A DNA stretch of 26,293 nt, taken from Pseudomonadota bacterium. GTDB taxonomy: Bacteria; Pseudomonadota; Alphaproteobacteria; Sphingomonadales; Sphingomonadaceae. Shown piece by piece: positions 1 to 8,111 of this stretch. The stretch is taken from the NCBI GenBank assembly GCA_023426225.1, contig JAFABD010000202.1:1-26293 (forward strand), in the 5' to 3' direction. The position numbers and the translations under genes were made by a program. How positions within the stretch are numbered: position 1 is the first letter of the stretch; every line of letters starts with the position of its first letter. The notes under the pieces were generated by a model. It had not been told where the DNA came from. It ran no database searches and saw nothing but the letters and a program-made list of their open reading frames with translations.

Positions 1-12
1 CGCTTGGAACGA

Positions 13-89
<77 letters not shown>

Positions 90-197
90 CGCGCTGCCCC
101 AAGAGGGTGGTGCTGGCCCTGCGGAAACCCCGATGGGGTGCCGTGGAATCGTCGGTGAGGCCGTGCGGCCGGTCTGCCGCAATCTCGCTTGGCTCAA

Positions 198-274
<77 letters not shown>

Positions 275-285
275 TTCGGCGCATC

Positions 286-353
286 GCCGCAATGGCCCCG
301 ACCGCTTCATCACGAAAGCCGGTCGTCGCCTGACTTCCCGATCACATTGCGGC
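286..353. repeat. Inverted repeat between tRNA-Asp and the DUF2842 gene
   Basis: GCCGCAATG at 286-294 is the exact reverse complement of CATTGCGGC at 345-353. A second nested pair, GACCG/CGGTC, lies at 300-304 and 320-324. The element sits where the tRNA operon and the minus-strand gene converge, so a bidirectional transcription-end structure is possible. There is no T-tract, so this is only a candidate. Confidence 0.3.
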
Positions 354-393
354 GTTTCCCGGCCCCCCGCAGTTCAGCGTCGCACGACGACGT

Positions 394-603
394 TCAGCCG
401 CGCCAGCGACCGGTCTCCATCCAGCGCAGAAGCGGCTTGAGCGGCAGGATCCAGACGATCCCCAACACGACATAGAAAGCCAGCTGGACCAGCACGGGCA
501 GCCGTCCGAGCGGCACCGAAAAACTGGCGACGCCGACAATCCACACCGCGATCAGCGTGAGGATCGCGAGCATGCCCACGGGCTTGCGCCAGTTCGGCTT
601 CAA
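394..603 (-). CDS. DUF2842 family small membrane protein
   Basis: This 69-residue protein begins LKPNWRKPVGM and ends RWMETGRWRG, which I recognise as the alphaproteobacterial DUF2842 family. It has two hydrophobic segments, about residues 9-26 and 31-50, so it should be a two-pass inner-membrane protein. Its function is unknown. The start I chose is a TTG whose last two bases are part of the TGA stop of the upstream FTHF cyclo-ligase gene (TTGA). An AAGGAG stands immediately in front but very close. The family's usual N-terminus (MKPxWRKP) fits this start, and translational coupling would explain the rare codon. A longer in-frame reading exists but lies inside the upstream gene. Confidence 0.8.
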   Translation of the reverse strand: MKPNWRKPVGMLAILTLIAVWIVGVASFSVPLGRLPVLVQLAFYVVLGIVWILPLKPLLRWMETGRWRG

Positions 604-1154
604 CTCTCCTTGTGACAAATCACTTCCTTTTCGGTGACGATGAAGTGCAGCGGCACGTCCCAGATGTCGGCCGGGACCGCGGGCACCTCCTGGACCGACC
701 ATGCCACGCCGATTCGCAACGCATGGTCGAATCGGGCGAAGACCCGGTCATAATATCCCGCGCCCTGGCCCAGCCGGTTGAGCCGCCGGTCGAAACCGAC
801 GAGCGGCGTCAGGATGATGTCGGGGACGAGTTCCGGACTGTCCGCCGGCGGCTGGCTGAGTCCGAACGGACCGGGCTCGAGTGCTCGCGCGGGATCCCAT
901 GCCAGGAAGCGCATCGGCATCGAGCGGCGGACGACATGCGGCAGGGCAAGCCGGCAACCGGCATCGGCCGCCGCCGCAGCCAGCAGCGACGGGTCGGCCT
1001 CGCTCCCCATCGGGCAATAGGTGGTGACGACCAGGTCGGGCCTGAACAGGGCACCGACCGCCTCGGGCACCAGAATCGCGCGCATATTGTCTGCAGCGAA
1101 GCGATCGCGTTCGGCGCGCAGATGGGCGCGCAGGGCCTGCTTGTCGCGTATCAT
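600..1154 (-). CDS. 5-formyltetrahydrofolate cyclo-ligase
   Basis: The enzyme uses ATP to convert 5-formyl-THF to 5,10-methenyl-THF in cytosolic one-carbon metabolism. The 184-residue length is normal for the family. Visible hallmarks are the N-terminal basic helix (ALRAHLRAERDR), YCPMGSEADP at about 46-55, and the signature RLNRLGQGAGYYDR at 124-137, which binds nucleotide and phosphate. The ATG chosen gives MIRDKQALRAHLR, the usual family beginning; upstream in-frame starts run toward the 6S RNA gene. The position next to 6S RNA and zapA mirrors the ygfA-ssrS-zapA arrangement of other proteobacteria, where 6S and this ligase are often co-transcribed. Symbols in use elsewhere include ygfA, fau and fthC. 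Confidence 0.93.
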   Translation of the reverse strand: MIRDKQALRAHLRAERDRFAADNMRAILVPEAVGALFRPDLVVTTYCPMGSEADPSLLAAAAADAGCRLALPHVVRRSMPMRFLAWDPARALEPGPFGLSQPPADSPELVPDIILTPLVGFDRRLNRLGQGAGYYDRVFARFDHALRIGVAWSVQEVPAVPADIWDVPLHFIVTEKEVICHKES

Positions 1155-1205
1155 CGCGACGTCCGGTGCAATGCGGACAACGGGGCGGGGTGGCGGGACC
1201 GCCAT

Positions 1206-1353
1206 GGCCGTTTGCCTGAATATCCACCGACGCACAGCACGTCAGGTGGGAACCATGTGTGACAGACCAGGATCTGCACAGGGACAGCTCCCATGGATGA
1301 AGAGTATAGCCTCAGGGATTATTGCCAAGGCTCGTACCGGGCAGTGCCCGCCG
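1206..1353 (-). ncRNA. ssrS: 6S RNA (SsrS)
   Basis: 6S RNA imitates an open promoter and sequesters sigma70-type RNA polymerase. Evidence: the locus lies between zapA and FTHF cyclo-ligase, its classic place. The transcribed strand contains CCCTGAGGCTATACT, close to the CCCCTGAGCCGATATTT of E. coli 6S. It folds as a long rod. The closing stem pairs GCCT..AATAATCC with GGATATTCAGGC (one bulge). The terminal hairpin is TGTGCAGA-TCCTGG-TCTGTCACA, and TGGGA/TCCCA pairs lie between. The central asymmetric bubble would be the polymerase-binding and pRNA-template region. The ends are estimates: the 5' end from the promoter-like sequence upstream, the 3' end from the closing stem. Confidence 0.8.
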
Positions 1354-1359
1354 TCGACC

Positions 1360-1388
1360 TATTTAGGGGCGCCGGCGTGCGGGCGCAA
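1360..1388 (-). promoter_or_regulatory. Candidate sigma70-type promoter of 6S RNA
   Basis: On the minus strand TTGCGC (1388-1383) and TAAATA (1365-1360) are separated by exactly 17 nt. This puts the start near 1353, just before the closing stem of the predicted 6S RNA. The match is by eye; the -35 is partial. Confidence 0.45.
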
Positions 1389-1416
1389 CCGGCGGCAGCC
1401 GCTTGCGGGATCGAAG

Positions 1417-1728
1417 TCAGATGCCCGAATCGGCTTCGAGCATGGCCGCGACGCTTTCCAAGCGATCGGCGATCCGTTCGAGCAACGCCTCCGACACCAC
1501 GCCTTCCGGTGCGGCAGGCGGATTGCGTTCGGCGCTGTCGACCATGTCGGCAAGGATCAGCGCAAGATAGACAAGCGTTCGCTCGGCGCTGGCACCACCG
1601 GCGGCGCGCAGCGCAGCGGCGGCATGCGCCTGCAACAGCGATTCGAGGTGCTGGAGATGCGGCACATCCTCGTCGCGCGCGGCGATGGGATAATTGCGTC
1701 CGGCGATGTTGATGACGAGTTCGGCCAT
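1417..1728 (-). CDS. zapA: Cell division protein ZapA
   Basis: ZapA binds FtsZ and cross-links protofilaments in the cytoplasmic Z-ring. The 103-residue protein has the family pattern: an N-terminal globular part ([25 protein letters not shown]) and a long C-terminal helix suited to coiled-coil tetramer formation (from about residue 49). A GGAGG lies 7 nt before the ATG, a strong ribosome site. Its start overlaps the stop of the upstream zauP gene by one base (TGATG), so the two are translationally coupled. The 6S RNA gene follows. Confidence 0.93.
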   Translation of the reverse strand: MAELVINIAGRNYPIAARDEDVPHLQHLESLLQAHAAAALRAAGGASAERTLVYLALILADMVDSAERNPPAAPEGVVSEALLERIADRLESVAAMLEADSGI

Positions 1729-1961
1729 CAGTTTGCCTCCCCGGCATCATCGGGCAAATCGTCCTGCTCGTCAGAAGCGATTGCCGCGGCCTGCCTGTCC
1801 TCCGCAATGAGGTGATCGAGCGCCGCGAGCGCGTCCTGCACACGGTCGCGAAGCACCGCATGACGGCGCGCGAGTCGTTCGGTGGCATAGGCGCGTTCAG
1901 CTGCGGCGGCTTCGATGCGCGCCAGCGCTCGTTCGATGCGATCGGCTGGGTTTTCGGACAT
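1728..1961 (-). CDS. zauP: ZauP-like coiled-coil protein upstream of ZapA
   Basis: This 77-residue, alanine-, arginine- and glutamate-rich protein begins [20 protein letters not shown]. Most of residues 7-60 should form one long amphipathic helix, followed by an acidic tail ([14 protein letters not shown]). There is no signal peptide or membrane segment. In Caulobacter, a small coiled-coil protein encoded directly upstream of zapA (ZauP) forms a pair with ZapA and focuses the Z-ring. Here the identical position, TGATG coupling and coiled-coil character support the same role. The sequence itself is too low in complexity for a firm family call. The same frame stays open far upstream across the transketolase gene, but that is antisense. 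Confidence 0.75.
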   Translation of the reverse strand: MSENPADRIERALARIEAAAAERAYATERLARRHAVLRDRVQDALAALDHLIAEDRQAAAIASDEQDDLPDDAGEAN

Positions 1962-2031
1962 TCCTGGCGCCGGATAGGCCCGCCCCGTCGCGCCCGCAAC
2001 CCCCGTCGCGGTACGCGGTGGCGCGAGTCGG

Positions 2032-2048
2032 TTGACGTGCGGCGTCAA
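2032..2048. promoter_or_regulatory. Inverted repeat in the zauP/tkt divergent region
   Basis: TTGACGtgcggCGTCAA has perfect 6-bp arms around a 5-nt centre. It lies in the 141-bp intergenic region between the divergent zauP and tkt genes. It resembles a dimer-binding operator. Each arm also resembles a -35 element, but I found no good -10 at 16-18 nt on either strand. Confidence 0.35.
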
Positions 2049-2102
2049 GGCTCGCAAAGGCGACCGCGAACCGAAATTCCGCCATCCGGGGGTAACAGAA
2101 AC

Positions 2103-4061
2103 GTGTCCGCATCCTTCACCGACTGCGCCAATGCGATCCGGGCGCTCGCAATGGACGCTGTCGAGGCCGCCAATTCGGGCCATCCCGGCATGCCGATGGG
2201 CATGGCGGATGTCGCGACCGTGCTGTTCCAGCGCTATCTGAAGTTCGATCCGGCCGACCCGGCCTGGCCCGATCGCGACCGTTTCGTCCTTTCGGCAGGA
2301 CACGGTTCGATGCTGCTCTACAGCCTGCTGCACCTGACCGGCTATGCGCGGCCGACGATCGAGGACATCAAGAACTTCCGCCAGATCGGCAGCCCGTGCG
2401 CCGGTCACCCTGAGAATTTCGAGTTGCCCGGCGTCGAGGCAACGACCGGGCCGCTGGGGCAGGGGATCGCGATGGCGGTGGGCATGGCGATGGCCGAACG
2501 CCATCTCAATGCCCGCTTCGGCGACGCGCTGGTCGATCACCGTACCTGGGTGATCGCGGGCGACGGCTGCCTGATGGAAGGCATCAACCACGAAGCGATC
2601 GGCATCGCGGGGCATCAGAAGCTCGGCCGCCTGATCGTGCTGTGGGACGACAACAACATCACCATCGACGGCGCGGTCTCGCTGTCGTCGAGCGAGGATA
2701 TCCCCGCGCGCTATGCGGCGACGGGCTGGCACGTCGTTGCGTGCGACGGCCATGACGAGGCGAGCATCACCGCCGCGATCGACGCCGCGATGGCTGACCC
2801 GCGACCCTCGCTCGTCCGCTGCCGCACGGTGATCGGCAAGGGCGCGCCCAACAAGCAGGGCAGCTCGAAGGTCCACGGATCGCCGCTCGGCGCCGATGAG
2901 GTGGCGGCTGCGCGGCAGGCGCTTGGCTGGTCCTATGCGCCGTTCGAAATTCCGCAGCCGATCCGCGACGCGTGGACGGCCGCCGGGCAGCGCGGCGCCG
3001 AACCCCGTGCGCGCTGGGCCGAACGGCTGGCCGCCGATCCGGCGCGTGCGACCTTCGAAGCGGCGATGGCGGGCGACATCGACGATGCGTGGCTGGGTGA
3101 TTATCTCGCCGGCCTGATCGCGGCGCCGCAAAAGGTCGCAACCCGCAAGGCGTCCGAAATGGCGCTGGCGGCGATCAACGCCGCCGTACCGACGACGATC
3201 GGCGGATCGGCGGACCTCACCGGTTCGAACAACACGCTGACCAAGGGGATGGGGACGTTCGAGCCCGCCAATTATGGCGGTCGTTATGTCTATTGGGGCA
3301 TCCGCGAATTCGGGATGGCCGCCGCGATGAACGGCATGGCGCTCCATGGCGGCGTCGTGCCCTATGGCGGCACGTTCCTTGTGTTTTCGGATTATGCGCG
3401 CGGCGCGATCCGGCTTTCGGCGCTGCAGCATGTGCGTGTCGTCTATGTGATGACGCACGACTCGATCGGGCTGGGCGAGGACGGTCCGACGCATCAGCCG
3501 ATCGAACATGTGATGAGCCTGCGGCTGATTCCCAATCTGGAGGTTTATCGCCCGTGCGACGCGGTCGAGACCGCCGAGGCCTGGGCGCTTGCGCTTTCGC
3601 GCAAGGACGGTCCGGCGCTGCTCGCACTGTCGCGTCAGAACCTGCCGCAACTGCGCACCGACGCCGGCGAGAACCGCACGGCCAAGGGGGCCTATCGCCT
3701 CATCGCGGCCGAGGCGCCGCGCAAGGTGGTGCTCGTCGCGACGGGCTCCGAAGTGGAGATCGCCGTCGAGGTTCGTGCGGCGCTGGAAGCGCAGGGCATC
3801 GGCGCCGACGTCGTGTCGATGCCGTGCTGGGAACGGTTCGACGCACAGGATGCGGCCTATCGCGCCGACATATTGCCCGCCGACGTTCTCAAGGTCACGA
3901 TCGAGGCGGGGACCACGATGGGCTGGGAGCGTTATGCCGGCGACGGCCTGCGCTTCGGCGTCGACAGCTTCGGCGCGTCGGGGCCGTATCTGCGCCTTTA
4001 CGAACATTTCGGGCTGAGTGCTGCGGCAATCGTTCCGCAGGTCATCGAACGCCTTAGCTAA
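2103..4061 (+). CDS. tkt: Transketolase
   Basis: This thiamine-diphosphate enzyme transfers two-carbon units between sugar phosphates in the pentose phosphate pathway. The 652-residue length is usual. Landmarks: SGHPGMPMG at 25-33 and SAGHGS at 64-69 (substrate and cofactor histidines), the ThDP motif GDGCLMEG at 153-160 with DNN at 183-185, and the catalytic glutamate E402 in [11 protein letters not shown] pyrimidine-binding domain and a C-terminal domain follow. The start is taken as GTG, giving [20 protein letters not shown] as in the family. An upstream in-frame ATG would add about 97 unrelated residues antisense to zauP. The ribosome site is weak (GGGGG about 10 nt upstream). gap follows after 16 nt, so the two form an operon. 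Confidence 0.95.
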   Translation: MSASFTDCANAIRALAMDAVEAANSGHPGMPMGMADVATVLFQRYLKFDPADPAWPDRDRFVLSAGHGSMLLYSLLHLTGYARPTIEDIKNFRQIGSPCAGHPENFELPGVEATTGPLGQGIAMAVGMAMAERHLNARFGDALVDHRTWVIAGDGCLMEGINHEAIGIAGHQKLGRLIVLWDDNNITIDGAVSLSSSEDIPARYAATGWHVVACDGHDEASITAAIDAAMADPRPSLVRCRTVIGKGAPNKQGSSKVHGSPLGADEVAAARQALGWSYAPFEIPQPIRDAWTAAGQRGAEPRARWAERLAADPARATFEAAMAGDIDDAWLGDYLAGLIAAPQKVATRKASEMALAAINAAVPTTIGGSADLTGSNNTLTKGMGTFEPANYGGRYVYWGIREFGMAAAMNGMALHGGVVPYGGTFLVFSDYARGAIRLSALQHVRVVYVMTHDSIGLGEDGPTHQPIEHVMSLRLIPNLEVYRPCDAVETAEAWALALSRKDGPALLALSRQNLPQLRTDAGENRTAKGAYRLIAAEAPRKVVLVATGSEVEIAVEVRAALEAQGIGADVVSMPCWERFDAQDAAYRADILPADVLKVTIEAGTTMGWERYAGDGLRFGVDSFGASGPYLRLYEHFGLSAAAIVPQVIERLS

Positions 4062-4077
4062 GCAGGAGAAGAGGGAC

Positions 4078-5085
4078 ATGACGAAGGTTGCGATCAACGG
4101 GTTCGGGCGCATCGGCCGCTTGGTGGCGCGCGCGATCCTGGAACGTCCCGAGAGCGGGCTGGAACTGGTGACGATCAACGATCTCGCCGACGCCAAGTCC
4201 AATGCCTGGCTGTTCTCGCGCGATAGCGTCCACGGCAAGTATCCGGGCACCGTCAAGGCCGACGGCAACGACATCATCGTCGACGGCAAGCGCATCAAGG
4301 TAACCGCCGAGCGCGATCCCGCGAACCTGCCGCACAAGGAAAACGGCATCGACATCGTCCTCGAGTGCACGGGCTTTTTCACCAAGCGTGAAGATGCCCA
4401 GAAGCACATCGACGCGGGTGCCAAGAAGGTGCTCATCTCGGCGCCGGGCAAGAATGTCGACCTGACCGTCGTTTACGGCGTCAACCACGACAAGCTTGAG
4501 GCCGGACACACGATCGTTTCGAACGCTTCGTGCACCACCAACTGCCTGGCGCCGGTGGCGAAGGTGCTCAACGACGCGATCGGCATCGAACGCGGTCTGA
4601 TGACCACGGTCCACGCCTATACCAACGACCAGAAGATCCTCGATCAGATCCACAGCGATCTGCGTCGCGCACGCGCGGCGGCGATGTCGATGATCCCGAC
4701 CACCACGGGCGCTGCGCGCGCGGTGGGCGAGGTGCTGCCCGAACTCAAGGGCAAGCTCGACGGTTCGGCGATCCGCGTGCCGACCCCCGATGTCAGCCTG
4801 ATCGACCTGACCTTCACGCCGGCGCGTGAAACCACCAAGGAAGAGGTCAACGCGCTGCTGAAGGCGGCTTCGGAGAGCGGCCCGCTGAAGGGTATCCTGG
4901 ATTATACCGACGAACCGCTCGTTTCGATCGACCTGATGCACACGCCCGTCTCGTCGACGGTCGACAGCCTCGAGACCGCCGTGATCGACGGCAAGCTCGT
5001 CCGCGTCGTCAGCTGGTACGACAACGAATGGGGCTTCTCGAACCGCATGGTCGATACCGCTTCGGCAATGGCGAAGCTGGGCTGA
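4078..5085 (+). CDS. gap: Type I glyceraldehyde-3-phosphate dehydrogenase
   Basis: The enzyme oxidises and phosphorylates glyceraldehyde 3-phosphate with NAD in glycolysis, and does the reverse in gluconeogenesis. The 335-residue protein begins [15 protein letters not shown], the Rossmann signature. D35 follows the second strand (VTIND), pointing to NAD use. The active-site cysteine C152 lies in [12 protein letters not shown] and the catalytic H179 in [10 protein letters not shown]. The C-terminus has [24 protein letters not shown] precedes the ATG. It sits between tkt and pgk, the usual alphaproteobacterial order. A hairpin terminator directly after it may reduce read-through into pgk. Confidence 0.97.
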   Translation: MTKVAINGFGRIGRLVARAILERPESGLELVTINDLADAKSNAWLFSRDSVHGKYPGTVKADGNDIIVDGKRIKVTAERDPANLPHKENGIDIVLECTGFFTKREDAQKHIDAGAKKVLISAPGKNVDLTVVYGVNHDKLEAGHTIVSNASCTTNCLAPVAKVLNDAIGIERGLMTTVHAYTNDQKILDQIHSDLRRARAAAMSMIPTTTGAARAVGEVLPELKGKLDGSAIRVPTPDVSLIDLTFTPARETTKEEVNALLKAASESGPLKGILDYTDEPLVSIDLMHTPVSSTVDSLETAVIDGKLVRVVSWYDNEWGFSNRMVDTASAMAKLG

Positions 5086-5102
5086 ACAGGCTGAGGCAAG
5101 GC

Positions 5103-5136
5103 GCCGCCGCTCCGGGATGCCGGGGCGGCGGTCTTT
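5103..5136 (+). terminator. Hairpin terminator or attenuator between gap and pgk
   Basis: A 12-bp GC-rich stem (5104-5115 with 5120-5131, one T-G pair) closed by a GATG loop is followed by TCTTT. The U-run is short, so partial termination is more likely than complete. It would set pgk below tkt-gap expression. Confidence 0.55.
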
Positions 5137-5173
5137 GCATCGGCAGGCTTGGGCGCGAGACAAGGGAACGATG

Positions 5174-6364
5174 ATGGCGCGCAACTTCAAGACGCTCGAC
5201 GACATGGGTGATGTGGCGGGCAAGCGGGTGCTGGTCCGCGAGGATCTCAACGTGCCGATGGCCGAGGGGCGCGTCACCGACGACACGCGCCTGCGCGCCG
5301 CGGTGCAGACCGTGGCCGAACTGGCCGACCGCGGTGCGCGCGTGCTGGTGCTGGCGCATTTCGGGCGTCCCAAGGGGCAGCCGAACCCGGAGATGAGCCT
5401 GGCGCAGCTCGCCGAGCCGTTCGCAGCGGTGCTGGGACGTCCGGTTCGGTTCATTCCCGACGCCGGTGCCGCGGATGCGGTGAACGCGTTGCAGGACGGC
5501 GAGATCGCGTTGCTCGAGAACACGCGCTTCGATGCCGGCGAGGAGAAGAATGCGCCGGAGACGGTCGAACGCTTCGCCGCGCTCGGCGATCTTTACGTCA
5601 ACGATGCCTTTTCGGCGGCGCATCGTGCCCATGCCTCGACCGAAGGGCTGGCGCATCGGCTGCCGGCCTTTGCCGGGCGGCAGATGGAGGCCGAACTCGA
5701 CGCGCTCGACAAAGCGCTCGGCAATCCCGAGCATCCGGTCGCAGCGGTTGTGGGCGGTGCCAAGGTGTCGACCAAGCTCGACGTGCTCAAGCACCTGGTC
5801 GACAAGGTCGATCACCTCATCATCGGCGGCGGTATGGCCAACACCTTCCTGGCGGCGCGCGGGGTCGATGTGGGCAAGTCGCTGTGCGAGCATGATCTGA
5901 CCGCAACGGCGGAAGCGATCCTCGACGCGGCCGACGGCGCCGGCTGCACCGTCCATCTGCCCTATGACGTGGTCGTCGCGACCGAATTCCGCGCCAATCC
6001 GCCGGTGCGGACGGTCAACGTCCACGAGGTCGGCGCCGACGAGATGATCCTCGATATCGGGCCGGCCGCGGCCGAGGCGCTCGCTGACGTGCTCAAGACC
6101 TGTCGCACGCTCGTCTGGAACGGTCCGCTCGGGGCGTTCGAGATTCCGCCGTTCGACGCGGCGACGGTCTCGCTGGCCCGCACCGCCGCGGCGTTGACGC
6201 GCGAAGGCTCGCTGGTTTCGGTCGCGGGCGGCGGGGATACGGTTGCGGCGCTCAACCAGGCTGGGGTCGCCGATGATTTCAGCTTCGTTTCGACCGCCGG
6301 GGGAGCCTTCCTCGAATGGATGGAAGGCAAGGAACTGCCCGGCGTGGCGGCACTCGCCCGCTAA
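5174..6364 (+). CDS. pgk: Phosphoglycerate kinase
   Basis: The enzyme transfers the acyl phosphate of 1,3-bisphosphoglycerate to ADP. The 396-residue length is normal. The N-terminal substrate motif VREDLNVPM is at 21-29; LAHFGRPKG, the hinge-side [22 protein letters not shown] and the C-terminal nucleotide-loop [12 protein letters not shown] with [18 protein letters not shown] are all present. Two adjacent ATGs are possible. I prefer the second because AAGGGA then stands 6 nt away rather than 3; the first adds one Met. It lies 88 bp after gap, beyond a hairpin. It converges on the TlpA-like gene across a short gap holding an inverted repeat. Confidence 0.96.
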   Translation: MARNFKTLDDMGDVAGKRVLVREDLNVPMAEGRVTDDTRLRAAVQTVAELADRGARVLVLAHFGRPKGQPNPEMSLAQLAEPFAAVLGRPVRFIPDAGAADAVNALQDGEIALLENTRFDAGEEKNAPETVERFAALGDLYVNDAFSAAHRAHASTEGLAHRLPAFAGRQMEAELDALDKALGNPEHPVAAVVGGAKVSTKLDVLKHLVDKVDHLIIGGGMANTFLAARGVDVGKSLCEHDLTATAEAILDAADGAGCTVHLPYDVVVATEFRANPPVRTVNVHEVGADEMILDIGPAAAEALADVLKTCRTLVWNGPLGAFEIPPFDAATVSLARTAAALTREGSLVSVAGGGDTVAALNQAGVADDFSFVSTAGGAFLEWMEGKELPGVAALAR

Positions 6365-6383
6365 AGGCTAACGATCCTGGTCG

Positions 6384-6420
6384 GCCGGGCGGGGCAGGGC
6401 GAAAGCCGATCCCGCCCGGC
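6384..6420. terminator. Candidate bidirectional stem between pgk and the TlpA-like gene
   Basis: GCCGGGCGGG (6384-6393) is an exact 10-bp reverse complement of CCCGCCCGGC (6411-6420) with a 17-nt loop. It lies between two convergent genes. No T-run follows on either strand, so Rho-independent termination is not assured. Confidence 0.4.
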
Positions 6421-6457
6421 ATGCCCATTCAGGCTGCCCGGCATGCCCATTCAGGCT
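6414..6457. repeat. 22-bp perfect tandem duplication at the TlpA-like stop codon
   Basis: Two identical 22-bp units lie head to tail at 6414-6435 and 6436-6457. The second overlaps the minus-strand stop codon of the TlpA-like gene, so a spare copy of the gene's last bases and stop stands just downstream. The first unit also shares bases with the stem of the neighbouring inverted repeat. Confidence 0.9.
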
Positions 6458-6960
6458 GGACGCGGCTCCCTGAGCAGCGGCACCAACTCGCGGTTGAGCG
6501 CATCGAGATCGAATGCCGCCGCCCTGGCGTAGCGGAGTATCCCTGCGCGATCGATCACATAATTGGACGGCACGGCATTGTCGATCGGACCATAAGGCCC
6601 CTTGATCTTGCGGGTCGGCTGGATCGACAGCATCTCGAACAGCTTCTTGAGCTTGAAAAGCGGCGCCGAATCGTCGGTGGTGAGCGCATAGACGCGCAGG
6701 CCGTGCGCCCTTTGCGCTGCATAATAGCCGTTGAGCAGCGGCAGTTCGGTACGGCACGGGCCGCACCAGGTCGCCCAGATATTGAGCACCACGACGTCGC
6801 CACGCATCTCGGACAGCTTGACCGTACTCCGATCCATCAGAGTCAGTTCGGCCTCCGGGGCAGGCTTTCCGACGATCGGCTTTGAAGTTCCCGCGAACGC
6901 CGGCAATGTCGGCAACAACAATCCCGCGCTTGCCTGAAGCAGATTTCGCCGGTTCCACAT
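6451..6960 (-). CDS. Exported TlpA-like thioredoxin-fold protein
   Basis: The 169-residue protein has a signal peptide with twin arginines (MWNRRNLLQASAGLLLP) and a likely cleavage after AFA at 21-23, so Tat or Sec export to the periplasm is expected. The thioredoxin fold follows, with the redox motif WATWCGPC (cysteines 66 and 69) and the cis-proline region NAVPSNYVIDRAG. Such TlpA/ResA-like proteins usually reduce disulfides, for example in cytochrome c maturation. Which substrate it serves here cannot be seen, since the neighbours are glycolytic genes. A purine-rich GGGGGAAGTGGA precedes the ATG. Frames continuing upstream lack support. Confidence 0.88.
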   Translation of the reverse strand: MWNRRNLLQASAGLLLPTLPAFAGTSKPIVGKPAPEAELTLMDRSTVKLSEMRGDVVVLNIWATWCGPCRTELPLLNGYYAAQRAHGLRVYALTTDDSAPLFKLKKLFEMLSIQPTRKIKGPYGPIDNAVPSNYVIDRAGILRYARAAAFDLDALNRELVPLLREPRPA

Positions 6961-6989
6961 GATTCCACTTCCCCCGTTCGTCCGCCGAC

Positions 6990-7017
6990 AAGCTATTGTT
7001 CTGTATGCTGCGGTCAA
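6990..7017 (-). promoter_or_regulatory. Weak candidate promoter of the TlpA-like gene
   Basis: On the minus strand TTGACC (7017-7012) and TAGCTT (6995-6990) are 16 nt apart, giving a start about 25 nt before the ATG. The -35 is good and the -10 poor. Confidence 0.3.
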
Positions 7018-7033
7018 TCCCCGTGGGAGAGAG

Positions 7034-7090
7034 ATGGATCGCCGGAACTCCTGGTCGCACGAACCATTCGTTGCGACGGCGGCCAATTAG
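7034..7090 (+). other. Possible 18-codon leader ORF upstream of fbaB
   Basis: An ATG preceded by GTGGGAGAGAG opens a short frame, MDRRNSWSHEPFVATAAN, ending in TAG 95 nt before fbaB. The ribosome site is better than many in the window. There is no homology I recognise, and chance is a real alternative. Confidence 0.25.
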
Positions 7091-7185
7091 TTTTGACCGG
7101 CAGCAATTGGGCAACGTTGTCAGCCTTTCCTCTCCAGGACGGGCGCGATAGGGACCCGCTCGACATCATCATTAAGAGGAACATC

Positions 7186-8100
7186 ATGGGCATCACGCCG
7201 GCCATCAAAGCGATCCTCGCCAATTACGAATCGGACAATCCGGGGGTGAAGGCGAACCTCGCCCGCATCCTGATGCACGGCCGCCTCGGCGGCACCGGCA
7301 AGCTGATCATCCTGCCGGTCGACCAGGGATTCGAACATGGTCCGGCGCGCAGCTTTGCGGTCAATCCCGACGCCTATGACCCCCATTATCACTATCAGCT
7401 CGCCGTCGATGCAGGGCTCTCGGCTTATGCCGCGCCGCTCGGCATGCTCGAAGCGGGGGCGGACAGCTTTGCGGGGCAGATCCCCACGATCCTCAAGGTC
7501 AACAGCTCGAACAGCTGGGCGACCTCGATCAACCAGGCGGTGACCGGTGGCGTCGACGATGCGCTGCGGCTGGGCTGCTCGGCGATCGGCTTCACCATCT
7601 ATCCCGGCGCAGACGACGTGTTCGAGATGATGGAGGAGATCAAGGAGATGCGCGCCGAGGCCGCTTCGGTCGGGCTGGCGACGGTGATCTGGTCGTATCC
7701 GCGCGGCGGCAAGCTGTCGAAGGAAGGCGAACTGGCGCTCGACGTCGGCGCCTATGCGGCGCACATGGCGGCGCTGCTGGGCGCACACATCATCAAGGTG
7801 AAGCTGCCGACCGATCACATCGAGCAGAAGGATGCGCAGAAGGCCTATGAAGGACTGGATCGCTCGACGCAGGCGAAGCGCGTCGAGCATGTCGTGAAGT
7901 CGTGCTTCAACGGCCGCCGCATCGTCGTCTTCTCGGGCGGCGCGGCCAAGGGGGCTGACGCCGTCTATCAGGACGCGCGCGATATTCGCGACGGCGGCGG
8001 CAACGGCTCGATCATCGGGCGCAACACGTTCCAGCGTCCGCGCGACGAGGCGATCGCGATGCTCGACAAGCTCATCCGGATCTACAAGAACGAAGAGTAA
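7186..8100 (+). CDS. fbaB: Class I fructose-bisphosphate aldolase (DhnA/FbaB type)
   Basis: The enzyme cleaves fructose 1,6-bisphosphate through a Schiff base. The 304-residue protein is of the archaeal-type class I (DhnA) family, not the zinc class II type. Visible motifs are ILPVDQGFEHGP at 42-53, the strand HIIKVKLPTD at 201-210, whose lysines include the likely Schiff-base residue, VFSGGAAKG at 248-256 and GGGNGSIIGRNTFQRP at 270-285, the phosphate-binding end of the barrel. The ATG chosen has AAGAGGAA 5 nt upstream; an earlier TTG in the same frame would add 31 unconvincing residues. It completes the tkt-gap-pgk-fba block but has its own upstream region. It ends 11 bp from the convergent DUF72 gene. 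Confidence 0.93.
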   Translation: MGITPAIKAILANYESDNPGVKANLARILMHGRLGGTGKLIILPVDQGFEHGPARSFAVNPDAYDPHYHYQLAVDAGLSAYAAPLGMLEAGADSFAGQIPTILKVNSSNSWATSINQAVTGGVDDALRLGCSAIGFTIYPGADDVFEMMEEIKEMRAEAASVGLATVIWSYPRGGKLSKEGELALDVGAYAAHMAALLGAHIIKVKLPTDHIEQKDAQKAYEGLDRSTQAKRVEHVVKSCFNGRRIVVFSGGAAKGADAVYQDARDIRDGGGNGSIIGRNTFQRPRDEAIAMLDKLIRIYKNEE

Positions 8101-8111
8101 GCACTTCTAGA

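Noticed and set aside
1728..4451. A 907-codon open frame on the minus strand across transketolase
   Set aside because: It is antisense to the clearly conserved tkt and gap genes, and its composition (Arg/His/Gly-rich) is typical of shadow frames in high-GC DNA. Only its last 77 codons are real (zauP).
4054..5523. A 489-codon minus-strand frame opposite gap and pgk
   Set aside because: It is antisense to two unmistakable glycolytic genes and resembles no protein.
7093..7121. TTGACC at 7093-7098 as the -35 of an fbaB promoter
   Set aside because: No acceptable -10 hexamer lies 16-18 nt downstream (GTTGTC or CGTTGT only).
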